Shown here: positions 19,598 through 31,204 of the stretch, in pieces
Layout of the letters: each line of letters starts with the position of its first letter
Position numbering within the stretch: the stretch's first letter is position 1
NCBI GenBank assembly: GCA_030568195.1
Contig: JAJLTO010000006.1
Span: forward strand, 248,001-312,000
Direction: 5' to 3'
Source of the DNA: Dipodascopsis uninucleata var. uninucleata
Lineage: Eukaryota; Ascomycota; Lipomycetes; Lipomycetales; Lipomycetaceae
DNA length: 64,000 bases
Position numbers and translations under genes: made by a program
Notes under the pieces: generated by a model
The model's input: only the letters and a program-made list of their open reading frames with translations
Told to the model about the DNA's origin: nothing
Database searches by the model: none

Positions 19598-22500
19598 CTA
19601 TATTTCAATCTTGTCCTCCTTAGGTGTATTTGATTCGATATCACCGCGAAAATGAAGTGGACTTGACGAATTCTTTGACGAGTCTATGCTAGAGTCTAGA
19701 GAAGCGACTTCCATGTGCTCTTCTGTATTGGCACTTATCGGTACAGCCGTCGTCAGCGGAGACGACGGTATAGACACATAGGTAGAACCACGATTTGGTG
19801 AAGCATTACGGAATAGACTAGAGTTACTAGATGAACTACTGGACGGTGAACTTGCTCTCTTCCCGTAGTTCAAAGAAATTGCAGATCCTAGAGCACTAAC
19901 AGAGGAATTTCTAGGCTTAACCGGTGACGGCTCTGCAAGACCAGATGGGATTGCAGGTGGCTTCATGTGCTCCAAATGCTCTGATTTCAAGCGCTGAATC
20001 ACATCTCTATTAGCCTTCTCCAAAACTGGTAAATTCTTAAATGCAAAAGATCCAAAATCATCTAGCCCGACAGGTTCGCTAAGTCTTCGAGCGCGACGAC
20101 CACGTAGATGATGCGATATATGAGGCGGTAATATCTTCATATGTCTACTACCTCCCGCACTACTACTTGATCCATGATCAGAATTTCTTTGTGTGTTATC
20201 CTTTTCCATAGGCTCCTCGTGTTTTCCTGTTGCTCGATCGGCTGTTTCTTCTGTTTCCTCCTCTGGGAAAGTCTGTAAAATTGCACCACGATCATCAAAG
20301 TAAGCCGTATCTTCTTCATTGAGCGGCTGTGGAATAAATGGTGCTTCTTCCTCACATACTGCGTTCCAATCTACACCTTTAAAAAAAGGATGTCGTTTGA
20401 CCTGCTCTGATGACCCAGATCCCAAACGTTCATCCGAATCCATACATACAAGCTTATTAATCAAATCTATAGCTTCGGGTGACACTTCTGGAGATTCATC
20501 AGGAGAGGGCCATGCTACTCGTCTGTTCAAAATATTATCGAAAACAAGTTCTGGAGTAGGTGCATGAAACGGTGGATAACCGTAAAGAAATTCAAATAAA
20601 ATACAGCCTAAAGACCACCAGTCACTCATTTCATCTTCGCCACTTCCATTAATGATCTCGGGCGCTAGATAATCGGGAGTACCGACAAAACGTTTACCTT
20701 CATCAGCAAGATCTACTAAGGCAATGTTATGAGGCATCTGACCATTACTTGCAGATATAAGAGAAGTATGGTTCCATGTTCCAGCACCAAAACTACCAGC
20801 AGTGTCACACGATCCAGAACTATCCACACTTTGTGTGTCGTCATCACGATGCCTACTATTGCTTCGGGAGCCAGTGTCACTCAGACTAAAAGAGCCAAAT
20901 ACTGATGATAACGCATCATGTCTACTAGGTGGAATACCACTATGCTTCGGGATACTCTCATTAGTCGGTATTCTACTTAGAGAAAAATATCCGGGAACAC
21001 TTGGAAGATTGATCTCAGGAGATAAGTGAGGTGTCAGATTAGGTGACGCCATCATTGCACTATTATCAACAAATTGTGGTGTGTCAGGATAACTCTGTGA
21101 TGAGGAAGATAACGAGCGACCGTAATGACCATTGAAGATATCAGGTGGATCAATAACACTTGAATTTCTTGCTCTGGTCTGTCGACCAAGTAAACCCATT
21201 CGGGAGAGTCCAAAGTCTGTTAGTTTTAGATGACCATTCATATCTATTAACAAGTTATCAGGTTTCAGATCTCGATGCACTACTCCTCTCTCATGCAAGT
21301 TCTCTATACCGAGAATAACTTCCGCTATATATTTCTTAACCCAATCTTCTGGTAATCCAGCACCAAAAGCCTTTAGTAGTGCAGCCATGTCACCACCATT
21401 CATGTATTCCATAACAAGGTAAAGATATTCTTTACTTTGGAAAGTAAAAAAAAGTTTCGCTACGAACGGACTCTCAGCTTGAGCCATCATTATGGCTCGT
21501 TCAGCTTTTACGTTGGTGATCTGGTTCTTTGCAATCATATCTGACTTCTTAAGAACTTTCATTGCGAAATAGTCACCAGTAGTCTTCTTTTTAGTAAGAT
21601 AAACACTACCAAATGCTCCACGACTGATTGGCTTAATGATCTCGAAGTCTTTAATACTCTGCTGTGCAGGTTTAACTGCTGGAGTAACTGATGTTAATAA
21701 TGGCGAAAGAGGTGGTGCCTTTGACACATCAGAAGCAGCTGACGACTTTCTTCTATGACGAGCGGAATCTTGATATGAATCAAGAGGAAATAGCAGAGGT
21801 GAGGTCATCGGAGTGAAAGCAGAACTCGAATCAGTATGTGACAAAGTCGGAGCCTGACTAATAGGTATAGATCCATCACTTACGGAAGAGCTCTTGACCT
21901 TTTGAGTCATCAATGGAGATTTTGCAAATGTAAACGAAGGTGACTGCTGTCTATGAGGAGAGCCATACATGAAATTAGAACTACTTTTCCTTGACCTCAC
22001 GACACGTTGGCTCATTTCGCTATCGCTAACAGGCGAATCTGCCTTTTCACGAAGATAGACTAGTGACGACCTACTACTGTCACTGTCGCCGCCACCACTG
22101 TCTTCATCTTTAAGAACTACTTTCCTGGATCTTGGCCGTGAAAGTAGCGAAGATGTAAATGATCGCTGCGTAACATCTTCTAGAGGCGAAGATCCTGAAG
22201 CGACTGAAATTGTACTCGAGTTATAGCCACCAGTGAGACCTGGGGATGACTCGCGATCTTCTCGAGAGGGTTTTTCCTGTATTCCATAACCAGAGAAAAA
22301 TTTTAGCTCTTCCATATCCGACGGAGTTTCTTCGTCTAGATTTTCTTGTGCGTCATCGAGGTTAATTTGTTGCTCTTCAATAGCCTGTGAAACAGCCTCT
22401 TCGATAGTTTCCTGCACAACAACATTTAGTTCACGCTGAATTTTTTCTGAGTACGTTATCGTGTTTCCTAAACGAAGCACTGCTTCTATCTTGGATTTGG

Positions 22501-24088
22501 CAACTCTTTCAGTATCCCTACACAGTAGTTCGAGTGCCTCATCCTCAACTGTAGGATTATTCCACGATAAAACCTTTCGCAAACACGATTCTGAATGAGG
22601 CGAGTGAACTCGTATCTGATATCCACCTTCGCGATCCTCCGTAAGAGTATTGGTGTCCCTTAAAGAGGGTGTACTGACCTCCATCGCCATATCACAAAGA
22701 TCAATTAAAAGCTCTATAACTCGCATTGGAGACTTTTTAGCACTAAAGTGCTTTAGAGGAGATAGCGAAAGATTTAATCTAGGATGCATATGCGAATTGT
22801 GGTTGTTGAGCTTCTTGGAATCATTGCTAAAAGCGCTAATTTGCATACCTCTATATTCAATCAAATCTTCAGTTTTATGATGCAATTTACTATCCATGTA
22901 TTGTAAAATAGCGACCAAGGTAGCTCTGTGATCCCGAAGATTATCTTGACATGACTGAACTTCACTTTCCGACTTGTGCTCTACAAGACACAACTCCGAA
23001 TGTCGCTCAAACCACCAAGGCTGTATCTGTCGCTCACAAATTCTGCACATGACAGGATCAAGTGTAGGAAGTTTCTGGAGATCTATTATAGGCCCTTGAG
23101 CAATGTTCGAAATATATCTCGCTAAAACATCGGCACCGAAACCGAGAGAGTCCACTAAAGATTGCGGTAAATCAACGACAGGATATAACGCTTCAATAAA
23201 TGGTCGAAGTATCCACATCGAGTAGCAAGCCTCCATAGAGTGACGGTCATAAATTATTATACCTTGACCTTCCATTTCTATAATCTTAGTATTAGACTCA
23301 TTTGTGCTTTCTTCTATAGTATCAGATTCCCGTCTTTGCTTTTGACATTGGTGCGACGATGAAATAGTGTCAGAATCGTCGATAGTTGTTAAAGCACGCT
23401 TCTCCTTATTAACCTCCTCGCCTAATGGACGTGAAGCATCGTCAGAAAAAGCTTTATTGCTCTCGCGGTCAACAGTAGGAGATGAGGATGAAGTACTTGT
23501 AGCGGCACTAGGTGACGTGGTAACAGCTGGCGTAGAAAGTTCTGTCGACGTACCCGACTTCAGCTCTATAGAAGTAGTAGCGCTATCTCCTCGTGTGGTA
23601 GAAAAGCGAACTCGATAAGAGCTGCTATTCTCAAGCATCGCATCTGTGGCATGCTGAAAGCAGTCTGAATTCTCCAAGATAATACTGGATATCGGTTTAC
23701 CGATGAGTGCCTGAATATCTATACCGAGAACAGACAACCAGGATTTGCTACCCCAAATAATATTACAGTCTAGATCAAGCTCCAGGATTACATTTAGATG
23801 GCCATTAACTCTTGTCAGACGAGCACCACTGCCATTCGAATTTGCATTCGGATCAAAACGAGTCGATGATATAGATCTTTCGCGATCTTTCCTAATAGGA
23901 CTTCCTAGCAAGCTCTTTCGTGAAGAACGAGAGAGCTGATGTGCTGCTGCTGAAGAGGAAGATGAGGTGTGTGAACGGAGGTGTGGTCTACTAGTTGGCG
24001 AGACAGACCTACTCCGGTTAGGACTACTGTGCATAAGATCACTTTGGTCGCCCACCGAATATGATGGTGACTGTGCACTGTGCTCCAT
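19598..24088 (-). CDS. RIM15: Rim15/Cek1-type AGC protein kinase with PAS domain and zinc finger
   Basis: Greatwall-related kinase. In yeasts Rim15/Cek1/Ppk31 act below TORC1 and PKA, entering quiescence through endosulfines. Single exon, 1,496 residues from the ATG at 24088 (three codons upstream are non-ATG). Domains in order: Ser-rich N terminus; PAS (about 95-160; VNGHLNVILELDLDCNIIWG); Rim15-type zinc finger (near 345; CRICERQIQPWWFERHSELC); helical linker; kinase from about residue 800. In the kinase I see the glycine loop ISRGAFGSVYL, VAIK-type Lys AMKVLKK, HRDLKPDNLL, TDFGLSRMG, then a Greatwall-type insertion of about 135 residues before VGTPDYLAPEII. After the kinase there is a basic, Ser-rich tail ending at the stop. 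I see no response-regulator receiver domain, which S. cerevisiae Rim15 carries at its C terminus. The 3.8-kb gene-free upstream region may hold complex control. Confidence 0.93.
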   Translation of the reverse strand: MEHSAQSPSYSVGDQSDLMHSSPNRSRSVSPTSRPHLRSHTSSSSSAAAHQLSRSSRKSLLGSPIRKDRERSISSTRFDPNANSNGSGARLTRVNGHLNVILELDLDCNIIWGSKSWLSVLGIDIQALIGKPISSIILENSDCFQHATDAMLENSSSYRVRFSTTRGDSATTSIELKSGTSTELSTPAVTTSPSAATSTSSSSPTVDRESNKAFSDDASRPLGEEVNKEKRALTTIDDSDTISSSHQCQKQRRESDTIEESTNESNTKIIEMEGQGIIIYDRHSMEACYSMWILRPFIEALYPVVDLPQSLVDSLGFGADVLARYISNIAQGPIIDLQKLPTLDPVMCRICERQIQPWWFERHSELCLVEHKSESEVQSCQDNLRDHRATLVAILQYMDSKLHHKTEDLIEYRGMQISAFSNDSKKLNNHNSHMHPRLNLSLSPLKHFSAKKSPMRVIELLIDLCDMAMEVSTPSLRDTNTLTEDREGGYQIRVHSPHSESCLRKVLSWNNPTVEDEALELLCRDTERVAKSKIEAVLRLGNTITYSEKIQRELNVVVQETIEEAVSQAIEEQQINLDDAQENLDEETPSDMEELKFFSGYGIQEKPSREDRESSPGLTGGYNSSTISVASGSSPLEDVTQRSFTSSLLSRPRSRKVVLKDEDSGGGDSDSSRSSLVYLREKADSPVSDSEMSQRVVRSRKSSSNFMYGSPHRQQSPSFTFAKSPLMTQKVKSSSVSDGSIPISQAPTLSHTDSSSAFTPMTSPLLFPLDSYQDSARHRRKSSAASDVSKAPPLSPLLTSVTPAVKPAQQSIKDFEIIKPISRGAFGSVYLTKKKTTGDYFAMKVLKKSDMIAKNQITNVKAERAIMMAQAESPFVAKLFFTFQSKEYLYLVMEYMNGGDMAALLKAFGAGLPEDWVKKYIAEVILGIENLHERGVVHRDLKPDNLLIDMNGHLKLTDFGLSRMGLLGRQTRARNSSVIDPPDIFNGHYGRSLSSSSQSYPDTPQFVDNSAMMASPNLTPHLSPEINLPSVPGYFSLSRIPTNESIPKHSGIPPSRHDALSSVFGSFSLSDTGSRSNSRHRDDDTQSVDSSGSCDTAGSFGAGTWNHTSLISASNGQMPHNIALVDLADEGKRFVGTPDYLAPEIINGSGEDEMSDWWSLGCILFEFLYGYPPFHAPTPELVFDNILNRRVAWPSPDESPEVSPEAIDLINKLVCMDSDERLGSGSSEQVKRHPFFKGVDWNAVCEEEAPFIPQPLNEEDTAYFDDRGAILQTFPEEETEETADRATGKHEEPMEKDNTQRNSDHGSSSSAGGSRHMKILPPHISHHLRGRRARRLSEPVGLDDFGSFAFKNLPVLEKANRDVIQRLKSEHLEHMKPPAIPSGLAEPSPVKPRNSSVSALGSAISLNYGKRASSPSSSSSSNSSLFRNASPNRGSTYVSIPSSPLTTAVPISANTEEHMEVASLDSSIDSSKNSSSPLHFRGDIESNTPKEDKIEI

Positions 24089-27000
24089 GACTTCCACAAT
24101 ACAAAATGACCCAGGCTATTATTATATTTGAAAATCCCTGATGCCTGAGAAGTTGAAATAGAAATTGAATAAAATTTCAGGTGAAAAATCACTGTGCGAT
24201 TTCCTTATACTTGGTCGACACTCACACTCGCTATGGTGATCTATATACGAGTATGGTCATAAGTATTATATAGCCTCTCTGCAAATACACACTCATACAA
24301 TTAGATATCAAATGATTTTAACCAGCTAGGTTTATATGCCAGTGAAAATAGCTTTGAATAATATGCTGCAGGGTAGCGCAGGCAGACTATAGCATTTCAG
24401 CACACATAATTCAGCACAGAAAAGAAGCCAGCGTTGCAAATTTTCGTGTCTGTATATAGAATCAACCAGCTCTTCGACAAAGTCTGGTTCTCTCACTCGT
24501 TACTTCACCCCAAGTTTAATTACCGATCAGATCGCGATTCACAAATTGAATTGCCAATTAGAACTCCTGAGACCTCCCACACCCCTTGGTATCCAAGACG
24601 GTAGAGAATCCGATAATCAGCGGTCAAACCAATCACACTAGCGTGTTCGCGACTATACTATGCTATATGCGAGAGCTCTACGGAGAGAAGCAGCTAGAGC
24701 AGTGGAGCACCAAAATCAAGCGACGACTATAGATTTCAGGACTCTTAAGTAGCTCCTATTTGATAGCCACTAGAACCTATTTCTTGTTCTGGCGAGTACA
24801 AGCTGCAGATTATTTGGAGCAGACGTATTCTCTAACTAGCCTATAGAGACATGGGCTTGTGCAACTGATCTTGTAGAGAGAGAATATGCTTCCTATATAT
24901 GGCTATACGTAAGCTTATGTATATTGACATATATTAGAACCACGACTAAGCGCAAGCGTATATATATACTTACATATATTGCAAGAACGTTTATGGATAT
25001 ACAGGCTTATGTATTGTATAAATATAAATATAGTTATACAATCGCTTAAGAGACTGTAATCTGGAAGGAAGCTCTAATTTTTCTTGTGCGGTAGTTCAGT
25101 CGAGTTGAGTTATGGACTCGACACGACGATATTTTTTGCACGCAATTATGGGCTGCTTACTCACAGTCGATATTACCTTGATCACAGGTAAAGTATTAAC
25201 CCACATCATGTTACTTCCTGATTCACACATTCGGCTCACAACTCACAGTAGCTCACATAACCCAAGTAATAGAAAACGGAAATATTTTCATAGGTTTAGG
25301 TTTTGATTTGTGATTTGGAGTAGATGAGGCCAAAAGCAGCAGAAGCAGGAGGCGGCGGAGAACAAAAAAAGAAAAATCAGCCGAAATAATTTGCCATGTG
25401 AGCAGTTGGGCGATAGACTTAATGGGCAGTTCCTACGTTACGGACAGCGAGGGACATATTGAAATCGCGGGTAAAATAGAATTCACAAATGAATCAAATG
25501 TAGAGGAGGTGAAGAGCCAAAAAAAGATACCACTCAGAAATCTAAATTAGATTATCGAGTGCAGGCTGCAAGACGCGACGCTGAACACAACAGATATATT
25601 ACAGTACATGCACATTTCATAAATATGCAAGCTGCCCAAAAGTGGTTAACAAGTAATTTGGATTGCAAGGCTACCATATACTGACCACTACCAGCAAGTA
25701 GCGCTACGAAGGCTATGCCTGCTCGGCAGCCAGTGGCACTGGCGGCACGGGAGACCAAGAAAAAAATTTCCCTGTCACCGAGTGCTGAATCGGTAGCAAG
25801 CACAACAAAGGAAAATCCAAAGATCATCTGACCTTAATATGCGGTCGCTGAGGTAATGAATTAGAGTATATTAATTTCAGATTTTCGATCTTTTTACTCT
25901 AATTTAGTGGTTTCTGCCATTAATTGAACGAGAAACACTAATTGAGTTTTCTCAATATACGTTTTGATTTCTCTGCTTTTGATCTATCATTTTTAACCCG
26001 AGTCTCTGGCAACTCGTGTTCGGGTTAGGGCGATGACGGTGATAGCAGTAATAGTGTCAATGTTCTGCACAAGAGGAGAAATGCGTTTCTGATCCATTCG
26101 CTTGCAAATGTGATTCGGACCCAACACTGCTTTGTCTATTGCCTGAAACCCGAGTTGAGCCCTCGATGGATATTACCGGTATAGATTTGCGGGAGCTTTT
26201 CTACTAACGACATAGTCTATGTGCTTTTCTGGTCGTAGTAGCATCAGCAGCTAATACTAATAGCGAGTAAAAGTAATAATACACGGCTACTTTCCTATAT
26301 CCTGTAATTGCCGCCGCTGTCGCTGCTGCGAACGATGCTTTCGGTTTGATAATTATGCTTCTCCTGTTATTATTGCAACAATATTAGCGGCATTCACGTA
26401 TCTAGCAGCAAGCATTCATATCACTATGCGCTATGCTATTCCTTCGGGTACGTGGATGCACGTGGTTCATAGTGCACCACCTCCTATTGAGACAGATTCG
26501 TCATGCCCAAAAAAAAAACCAAATTCAAATCAGGCACCACAGTGGTCCGATGTGTATACCGCCCGCTACCTAGAGTTTCGCTGTCACTGTGCTATGGCTA
26601 CAATGCGACGACAAAGTAGGCGAAGACAAAAATACGCTTGGGTTTCTGGTTTAGTCTGAGCTAAGCTAATCGATAAAGGAAAATTACGTAACTTGCTCTG
26701 CTATTGGTTTTCTGTCTGCTTCTCCGCCTGGGCTCCACTTTGTTTAATGCTTTCGTTACTTTTCTGCGCGTGCATATATGCATCAGTGCATGAATGCATA
26801 TGTGCATATACCCGAAAACACCGGCAGGCATCGTAGGAAACAGCGCAAAGTAGAAAAGTACCTACAAGATACAAGCGTTTTCTGTGTGCTCTCTCTACTA
26901 TATGTTTCCGTATTTTCTTATATCCTGGGTCTGCGTTTTCCGTTTCTCCCGGTCTGACGCAAGACCTATAAAGTAATATCGCTATAGTACGCTAAGTACT

Positions 27001-27908
27001 AACTGCGAAGATCGCTGAATTTCTCTGCTACGTCTCAGGCAAGACTAAGAAGCAGCTTCCAGCTATCTTGATGTCTACGCCTATCCTTACCAAGCTTACA
27101 CGGTTTTTATGATAGTCGCTTATCTTAAGAACTGTCTTTGTTCTCCTCCCAGATGCACGTAAGCCAGTGTCTTCTAGACCGTCATCTTGTACCTTTAATC
27201 AATTTTTACTTAAAAAATTATTTATCGCAATCTTGCTTGTGTTTTATACTTCCTCCAGCGCGTACTCGGATCTCAAAATAGCCGGAGCCTCCTTTCTCGG
27301 TACGAGCATTTCCATTGCTCCTTGAACATTACCACTGCTACAGTGCGACAGTCATTGAGCAGTTCCCAACTGCATTGGCTTAGGGCTGCCCGAAATTACT
27401 GAGAATACAGTTTCCGCTTCTGCTTTACCCTATTCCTCCTTTATCGTGTAGACTCTTTGCTGTTTTGCCCTAATCAATTGCTGACTGCATATTTACCCTA
27501 ATGGAAAGAGAAGCGCCGTGGTTGCCCAGGCGATGTGATTTGTTTACTCATCTAAACGTCTGTCTATGCACAATAGCTATGAAGCACCACAGAATATACT
27601 TCTGCTGTTACTTCTTTACTTTATATAATCCCCCGTTGTTGTAGGTTTAGCAACTTTCATTAAAGATACCCAGCTATTTGTTCAGATTTTACAGGATTCC
27701 GTCTGACCACCTCCGTATGCTAGAGCACGGTGAATGTCTATTTACGACGGTCAATGAATATTATTCTCATATACTGACACCTCCATTGAACGATCAGCTT
27801 TAAATTATAGATAGTGGCAGTCAGTGATAGCGTCTGCTTAGACTGGCAAGTATTGTTGTCCTCACTAGTTTCAATTAAGTGTGTATAAGAGTTGTATGTA
27901 TTTCCAAC
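24089..27908. other. 3.8-kb gene-free divergent region
   Basis: Lies between the Rim15-type kinase (-) and ASE1 (+), which are transcribed apart. It holds no domain-bearing frame; frames at 25112-25306, 25552-25827 and 26426-26659 have no homology that I recognise, no clean splice partners, and odd composition. The stretch 24880-25030 repeats TATATA/CATATA-rich short runs, and 26760-26810 has a TGCATATATGCATCAGTGCATG-like alternating pattern of TGCAT units. I find no tRNA A/B boxes or rRNA. It may hold long 5' UTRs, regulatory sites or non-coding transcripts. Confidence 0.55.
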
Positions 27909-30665
27909 ATGTCACTGGACCGACGATGCTCTTACATATCATCTCGTCTGATAGTAATCGACGAGAAACTACAGCTTCTATATGATGAGATCGGTATATC
28001 AGATGAGGAACGAAACACTCGGGAGCGGAACTTCTACGCAATAGTTTCGCATGCCCTGGAGGAACAGGTAGAAGAAGTGTCCGCAGAAAAGGAGCAACTG
28101 TATCACAAGTGTCAGGAACTCAGAGATCAAATTATTACCATGAAAACTGCTTTGCAAGACGTCCCGGAGGCCGGAACTGCTGTCAATAGTCTTGATGACA
28201 TCCTCGATGTTAGACCTCCACTTTTGGTTGCATTTGAAAAGCTCCGGCAGAAGTACGATGTTTTACATGATATGTATTCTCAGAGATATGAACGTGCTCG
28301 AGAATTATTTCAGCAGTTTCACACGTACCTTACTGTCATGGATGGCATTCAAGTTAGCGAGGTCATATTATCACTTGATCCAGATACACTTAATCTTACT
28401 AATAATAATATGGCCCTGCTGGAGGATGAGGTTTATCAGTTAGAAGAAGAGTACAAGAGAAGATTAAGTACCGTCCAGGAAGATGCCACGGAGATTGTTT
28501 CTCTATGGGCTCAGCTTGGCACATCGCAGCAAGATATTGATCGCGATATTCTCGCTTACTATAAGGATAAACCTGAACTTCTTGGTCTTAGCAACAGTGA
28601 TATTGAGCGACTAGAAAGCTTGAAGGCACTTCTTCAGCAAGAAAAAGATAACAGGACTACTCGTCTCGATGCTTTCAAGTCTCAAGTTCATCATCTTTGG
28701 GAGAAGTTATCGGAGAACGAGGCAATTGTTAAATCTTTTGATAGAGCACATAGAGGCATTGCTCTGCATGTTATTGAGGCCTACGAGCAAGAGCTTGCCA
28801 GGCTTAATGAAAAAAAACGAGATTACATGCATATTTTCATCGAAGATGCACGCCAAACTTTACAGAAACTATGGGACAGCTTATACTTCTCTGAGGAGGA
28901 AATGTTAGAGTTCACGCCAGCATGGACAGATATATTTACAGACGCCTCTTTGGCTGCACATGAATCTGAAATTTCAAGACTTGAGCAGTTGCTTCTAGAG
29001 CGAAAACCAGTCCTTGCTCTAATTGACTCGTTTCGTGAGCTTCAACAGAATATTATTGAACTTGAGCAATCTCAGCAGGATTCTTCCCGGCTCACGTCAC
29101 GAGGTGCTGGAAAGCGTGATCCTAGTCGGCTACTTAGAGAAGAACAGATGAGAAAGCGCATCGCCAAGCGCAAACCTAAGCTGATGACTGACCTTACGAA
29201 TGCTCTTCACAATTGGGAGAAAGACAATGGTAGACCATTTCTTGTGAATGGAGAGCGCTTCCTTGATGTATTAAGAGAAGAAGAGCTTGCTGCTGCTGCT
29301 GCTTCTGCTAGTTCTAAAAGAACGCCAGCAAGACCAACGACTTCATCTGTATCAAGGACCGTGACATCGGCTGCAAAAAAGACTTCTACAATGGCTGCGA
29401 GGTTAATTGCTAACGAAAAAACAGAGTCGCGAACTCCTCGCTCTGTGTCAAGACGATGTCCTCTCCAAATTCGCGATGCTCAGCAACAAAATATGCAGAC
29501 TGCAGCTCCTAAAGCACCTAACTTCCTTGCAAAGTCATCAGTTCTACCACCTAGTATCAAGAAGCACACACGAATGGGTAACGAGACTACTTCTCCAACT
29601 AAACCTGGATCTGCTCTACGGCATCCAGGTACAGTATCATCTATTCGTAGCGAGCGCTCGGTATGTAGTATTAACAGCCCTCTGAGAATGAAAGCCTCGG
29701 GATGCAGGAGTGTCTCCGCTACAATACCGTCGCTTTCAAAGCTGTCACTAGATGATTCTCTCAGCATCTCTAGGGATACAAAAATGGCACGATCGAAGAC
29801 AGCAATGAGTAACTATTCGTCGTCTTCGTCTTCATCTACTGGGAATGTACCTTCAATTCAGGGAGTACCTTCTATTAAGACTATAGCGTCCACACCAACT
29901 AAGAACTCTAAGCATACGAGTACATCATTTCTCTTAATGTCGACTGTATCTTCGTCTTCTCACTCATCATCTGAATCTACAAGGACGTTAGATAACAATT
30001 CTATGACTATCACTAATAGACTTTCGCGAGTTTCTGGTTCATCTGGCAAGGCATCTATCAGTAACTTAGTGACAGATTATCATCCTATGATGCACAATGC
30101 GCATCAAAATCTGCAGGAAAATATTTCAAGCAATATTCATATGGGCATCATTGATCCTGATTCTCGCGATGACGTTTGTACGCATAAGGTGGAAACCGGT
30201 GTTGTCAGTGCGTCTACAAGAATCCCTGATCCTGTTGAGGACAATACTGAATATGACGATGACGATTTTATAGACGACTATGATGACGAATCGTTCAATA
30301 ATGACGTTCAGTATGCAGAACAAACTACGAATTATAACCACCACGACCCAGAGATCTTACCGATGAAGGACACTTGTTTAAGTGACGCACCAAATACTAC
30401 TGAAAAGTTTCGCAATTCAATTGCGGAGCTAACTTCGGCCATATCGGACTCTTCAAATATCACTTTCATACATCCACCAAGCTCTGAAGAACTGTCATCG
30501 ATAAGCACAAGAAAATCATCTCTTGCATCGCCTTCGACTCAACAATATGATCTATTGGACTTTTCTGAATACCAGCAGTCTGACTACAAGTATTCCAATG
30601 AGGATAACCAGCGTTATTATCCCAATAGTAAAGACCTCTTCATGAATAATATTATCGACGCCTGA
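27909..30665 (+). CDS. ASE1: ASE1/PRC1/MAP65 microtubule bundling protein
   Basis: Homodimeric cross-linker of antiparallel microtubules in the spindle midzone. It is a single exon of 918 residues, starting at the ATG 30 bases inside the open frame. Residues 1-420 are helical: an N-terminal dimerisation coiled coil (EEQVEEVSAEKEQLYHKCQE) and a spectrin-like domain containing VSLWAQLGTS, QVHHLWEKLSENEAIV, LQKLWDSLYFSEEEMLEF and ARLNEKKRDYMHIF. The family hallmark follows: EEQMRKRIAKRKPKLMTDL then NALHNWEKDNGRPFLVNGER. The C-terminal 430 residues are disordered, Ser/Thr/Pro-rich and basic with many S/T-P sites, fitting microtubule binding tuned by CDK and phosphatases. An acidic patch (EYDDDDFIDDYDDESFNND) lies near residue 785, and the end is Tyr/Asn-rich. 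The tail is longer than in S. cerevisiae Ase1 (885 in total) only slightly, but more acidic at the end. Confidence 0.93.
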   Translation: MSLDRRCSYISSRLIVIDEKLQLLYDEIGISDEERNTRERNFYAIVSHALEEQVEEVSAEKEQLYHKCQELRDQIITMKTALQDVPEAGTAVNSLDDILDVRPPLLVAFEKLRQKYDVLHDMYSQRYERARELFQQFHTYLTVMDGIQVSEVILSLDPDTLNLTNNNMALLEDEVYQLEEEYKRRLSTVQEDATEIVSLWAQLGTSQQDIDRDILAYYKDKPELLGLSNSDIERLESLKALLQQEKDNRTTRLDAFKSQVHHLWEKLSENEAIVKSFDRAHRGIALHVIEAYEQELARLNEKKRDYMHIFIEDARQTLQKLWDSLYFSEEEMLEFTPAWTDIFTDASLAAHESEISRLEQLLLERKPVLALIDSFRELQQNIIELEQSQQDSSRLTSRGAGKRDPSRLLREEQMRKRIAKRKPKLMTDLTNALHNWEKDNGRPFLVNGERFLDVLREEELAAAAASASSKRTPARPTTSSVSRTVTSAAKKTSTMAARLIANEKTESRTPRSVSRRCPLQIRDAQQQNMQTAAPKAPNFLAKSSVLPPSIKKHTRMGNETTSPTKPGSALRHPGTVSSIRSERSVCSINSPLRMKASGCRSVSATIPSLSKLSLDDSLSISRDTKMARSKTAMSNYSSSSSSSTGNVPSIQGVPSIKTIASTPTKNSKHTSTSFLLMSTVSSSSHSSSESTRTLDNNSMTITNRLSRVSGSSGKASISNLVTDYHPMMHNAHQNLQENISSNIHMGIIDPDSRDDVCTHKVETGVVSASTRIPDPVEDNTEYDDDDFIDDYDDESFNNDVQYAEQTTNYNHHDPEILPMKDTCLSDAPNTTEKFRNSIAELTSAISDSSNITFIHPPSSEELSSISTRKSSLASPSTQQYDLLDFSEYQQSDYKYSNEDNQRYYPNSKDLFMNNIIDA

Positions 30666-31204
30666 TACGATGTGAGTGCACATTGCTATACTTAAGATTA
30701 ATTATTGAATTTGGATAACTAAAATGAGATGAAAATACAAGAGGAAATTATACAAATTAGTGGTGTCAAAGGTGTTTGTTTTCGTTATTTGTCGTTTCAA
30801 TTAGCTCATCATATTTTAACTATGCTATGTCTTGTCACTATTTATCGAGCATATATCATAAACTTCTATTTTTAGCGCTGATAGCTTTGCACAATATTAT
30901 GAATTTATTAACATGCAGTCGCTAATAAACTATTGAGTATCTCTCTTGATTGAGTGATATTATAAATTATCCAGAGCGTATCCTGTACAGAAGAATTGTT
31001 AGTTTTCAGCCTTGCATACACATCACTAGATCATGTTATAATGTAGATCAAACTTACTTTCTCCGTCTAGCCTAGACTTCATATTCCAACATTCTTCTAT
31101 CCATTCTATAGAAACAATCCTTGGGAGCTTTTGCTTGCTAAACATTAGATGACAATTGATAAGTATACAAAATTCCAACTGCTAAAATAAATCAACTGAG
31201 CTTA
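30666..31204. other. convergent 3' region
   Basis: 540 AT-rich bases between the converging ASE1 and LIG4 genes. A small GTT/GTGTTT-rich part follows ASE1. There are GT-AG-like stretches near 31050-31160, but no coding exon that would extend LIG4, which has its stop at 31205. Confidence 0.5.

Noticed and set aside
25112-26659. Three frames in the region upstream of ASE1
   Set aside because: Same reasons; each is isolated, on mixed strands and rich in residues expected from random AT-rich translation.
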